Below are positions 63,489 to 64,000 of a DNA stretch of 64,000 nt, in pieces; positions within the stretch are counted from its first letter, which is position 1; every line of letters begins with the position of its first letter. The notes beneath the pieces were generated by a model. It saw only the letters and a list, made by a program, of their open reading frames with translations. It ran no database searches and was not told where the DNA came from. The stretch is from Spongiihabitans sp965206355 (GTDB taxonomy: Bacteria > Pseudomonadota > Gammaproteobacteria > Arenicellales > Poriferihabitantaceae). The position numbers and the translations under genes were made by a program. The stretch spans positions 2,046,001-2,110,000 of the forward strand of contig OZ242212.1 in assembly GCA_965206355.1 (NCBI GenBank). The letters are read 5' to 3'.

Positions 63489-64000
63489 TACTGTTGCTCG
63501 GTGCTAGAAGATTGCCTCGTGCTGACACGTCGTACCAGCAATAAGCAAGCAAGCAGACAGAGCGCCAGCATGGCATACAAGGTAACCAGCCAAGCCCGTG
63601 TCCCGAACAGTGGCTGACGATGTGCTGTCAATAGCGGGCGACCGTTCAGGCTTGCCCGATTATCCTCAGCCTGCACCAGCAAACGCCCGTCGGCAGCAAC
63701 GGCGGCGTAAACAAAACCGATGATGAAATCATCAAACTTAGGGGCTATGTATGCCACTGCCCGCCACCGCAACTGCTCGGGATGCTGCTGTTGTAATGGC
63801 ATCAGCAACATCGAATGCCATTCGAGGGGCAAGGCAAGCCCCCGCCAAACATCGGGATAGCTATTCAATCGCAGCACTGGAGCTGCCGCTTCCGGCAATG
63901 TCTGGGCATCGTCTCGCGCCCTCCCCACAGCAACCTGTTGCAAGCGTTTATTCGGTTCAATAATCAGTGCTGTGTTCGCCTGCTCGCTCAATTCCAACGT
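63488..64000 (-). CDS. Membrane protein with C-terminal helix, 5' end beyond the window
   Basis: The minus-strand frame is open to the right edge, giving at least 170 residues. The visible part is a soluble, extracytoplasmic-type segment and a single helix near the end (AWLVTLYAMLALCLLACLLL) followed by RRVSTRQSSSTEQQ. The spacing suggests a periplasmic sensor domain with a membrane anchor. Its stop overlaps the start of the FGE-fold gene by one base. I do not recognise the family; the true start lies outside the window. Confidence 0.6.
   Translation of the reverse strand, partial: TLELSEQANTALIIEPNKRLQQVAVGRARDDAQTLPEAAAPVLRLNSYPDVWRGLALPLEWHSMLLMPLQQQHPEQLRWRAVAYIAPKFDDFIIGFVYAAVAADGRLLVQAEDNRASLNGRPLLTAHRQPLFGTRAWLVTLYAMLALCLLACLLLVRRVSTRQSSSTEQQ

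Overview
The window looks like a gammaproteobacterial chromosome segment of moderate G+C. The evidence is the gene neighbourhoods: fabF-mltG-tmk-holB-tatD, clpS-clpA beside ssrA, rplU-rpmA with obgE-proB, rpsT divergent from murJ with ribF-lspA next to it, a CDP-alcohol phosphatidyltransferase-hda pair, and a 14-gene nuo operon with nuoC and nuoD as separate genes. The tmRNA tag reads ANDDNYALAA. No rRNA or tRNA gene was seen and no transposase gene is present. Five copies of one ~139-bp MITE-like element, two pseudogenes and a 45-bp tandem repeat show moderate repeat activity and gene decay, as in some symbiont or free-living sulfur-oxidiser relatives, but the lineage cannot be fixed from sequence reading alone.

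Layout. 1-6.8 kb: a truncated outer-membrane barrel gene, a JmjC-like protein, a large SAM-cyclase-AAA-TPR signalling protein and a secreted zinc metallopeptidase. 7.2-16.7 kb: acpP, a MITE, ssrA, then a minus-strand housekeeping run (clpS-clpA, an A-type Fe-S carrier, tatD, holB, tmk, mltG, fabF). 17-18 kb: yhhQ and a small membrane protein. 18-47.2 kb: the nuo operon (respiratory complex I), interrupted twice. Between nuoE and nuoF sits a four-gene phosphorothioation-like cassette (DndC-like, a 65-residue protein, DndD-like, and a DndE-HerA-type ATPase fusion). Between nuoM and nuoN, just after a MITE, sits a type III restriction-modification cassette (Mod, PHP-ATPase of TrlF type, AlbA/Schlafen-like ATP-binding protein, Res). 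47-64 kb: ddl, a decayed alpha/beta-hydrolase gene, lspA-ribF-murJ, rpsT, proB-obgE, rpmA-rplU, ispB, cysK, a CDP-alcohol phosphatidyltransferase, hda, wrbA, argF with a tandem repeat grown from its 3' end, a MITE-disrupted coiled-coil gene, and a tandem formylglycine-generating-enzyme-fold protein with a membrane partner cut by the window edge.

The main point of interest is that two unrelated DNA-modification or defence cassettes lie inside one respiratory operon, both on the nuo coding strand and with tight or overlapping gene junctions, so they could be read from nuo transcription. The first resembles a DndCDEi-type phosphorothioation module without recognisable dndA, dndB or restriction genes nearby. 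The second is a type III R-M system with two extra ATPase-like genes between mod and res. These identifications come from motifs read by eye and need profile searches to confirm.
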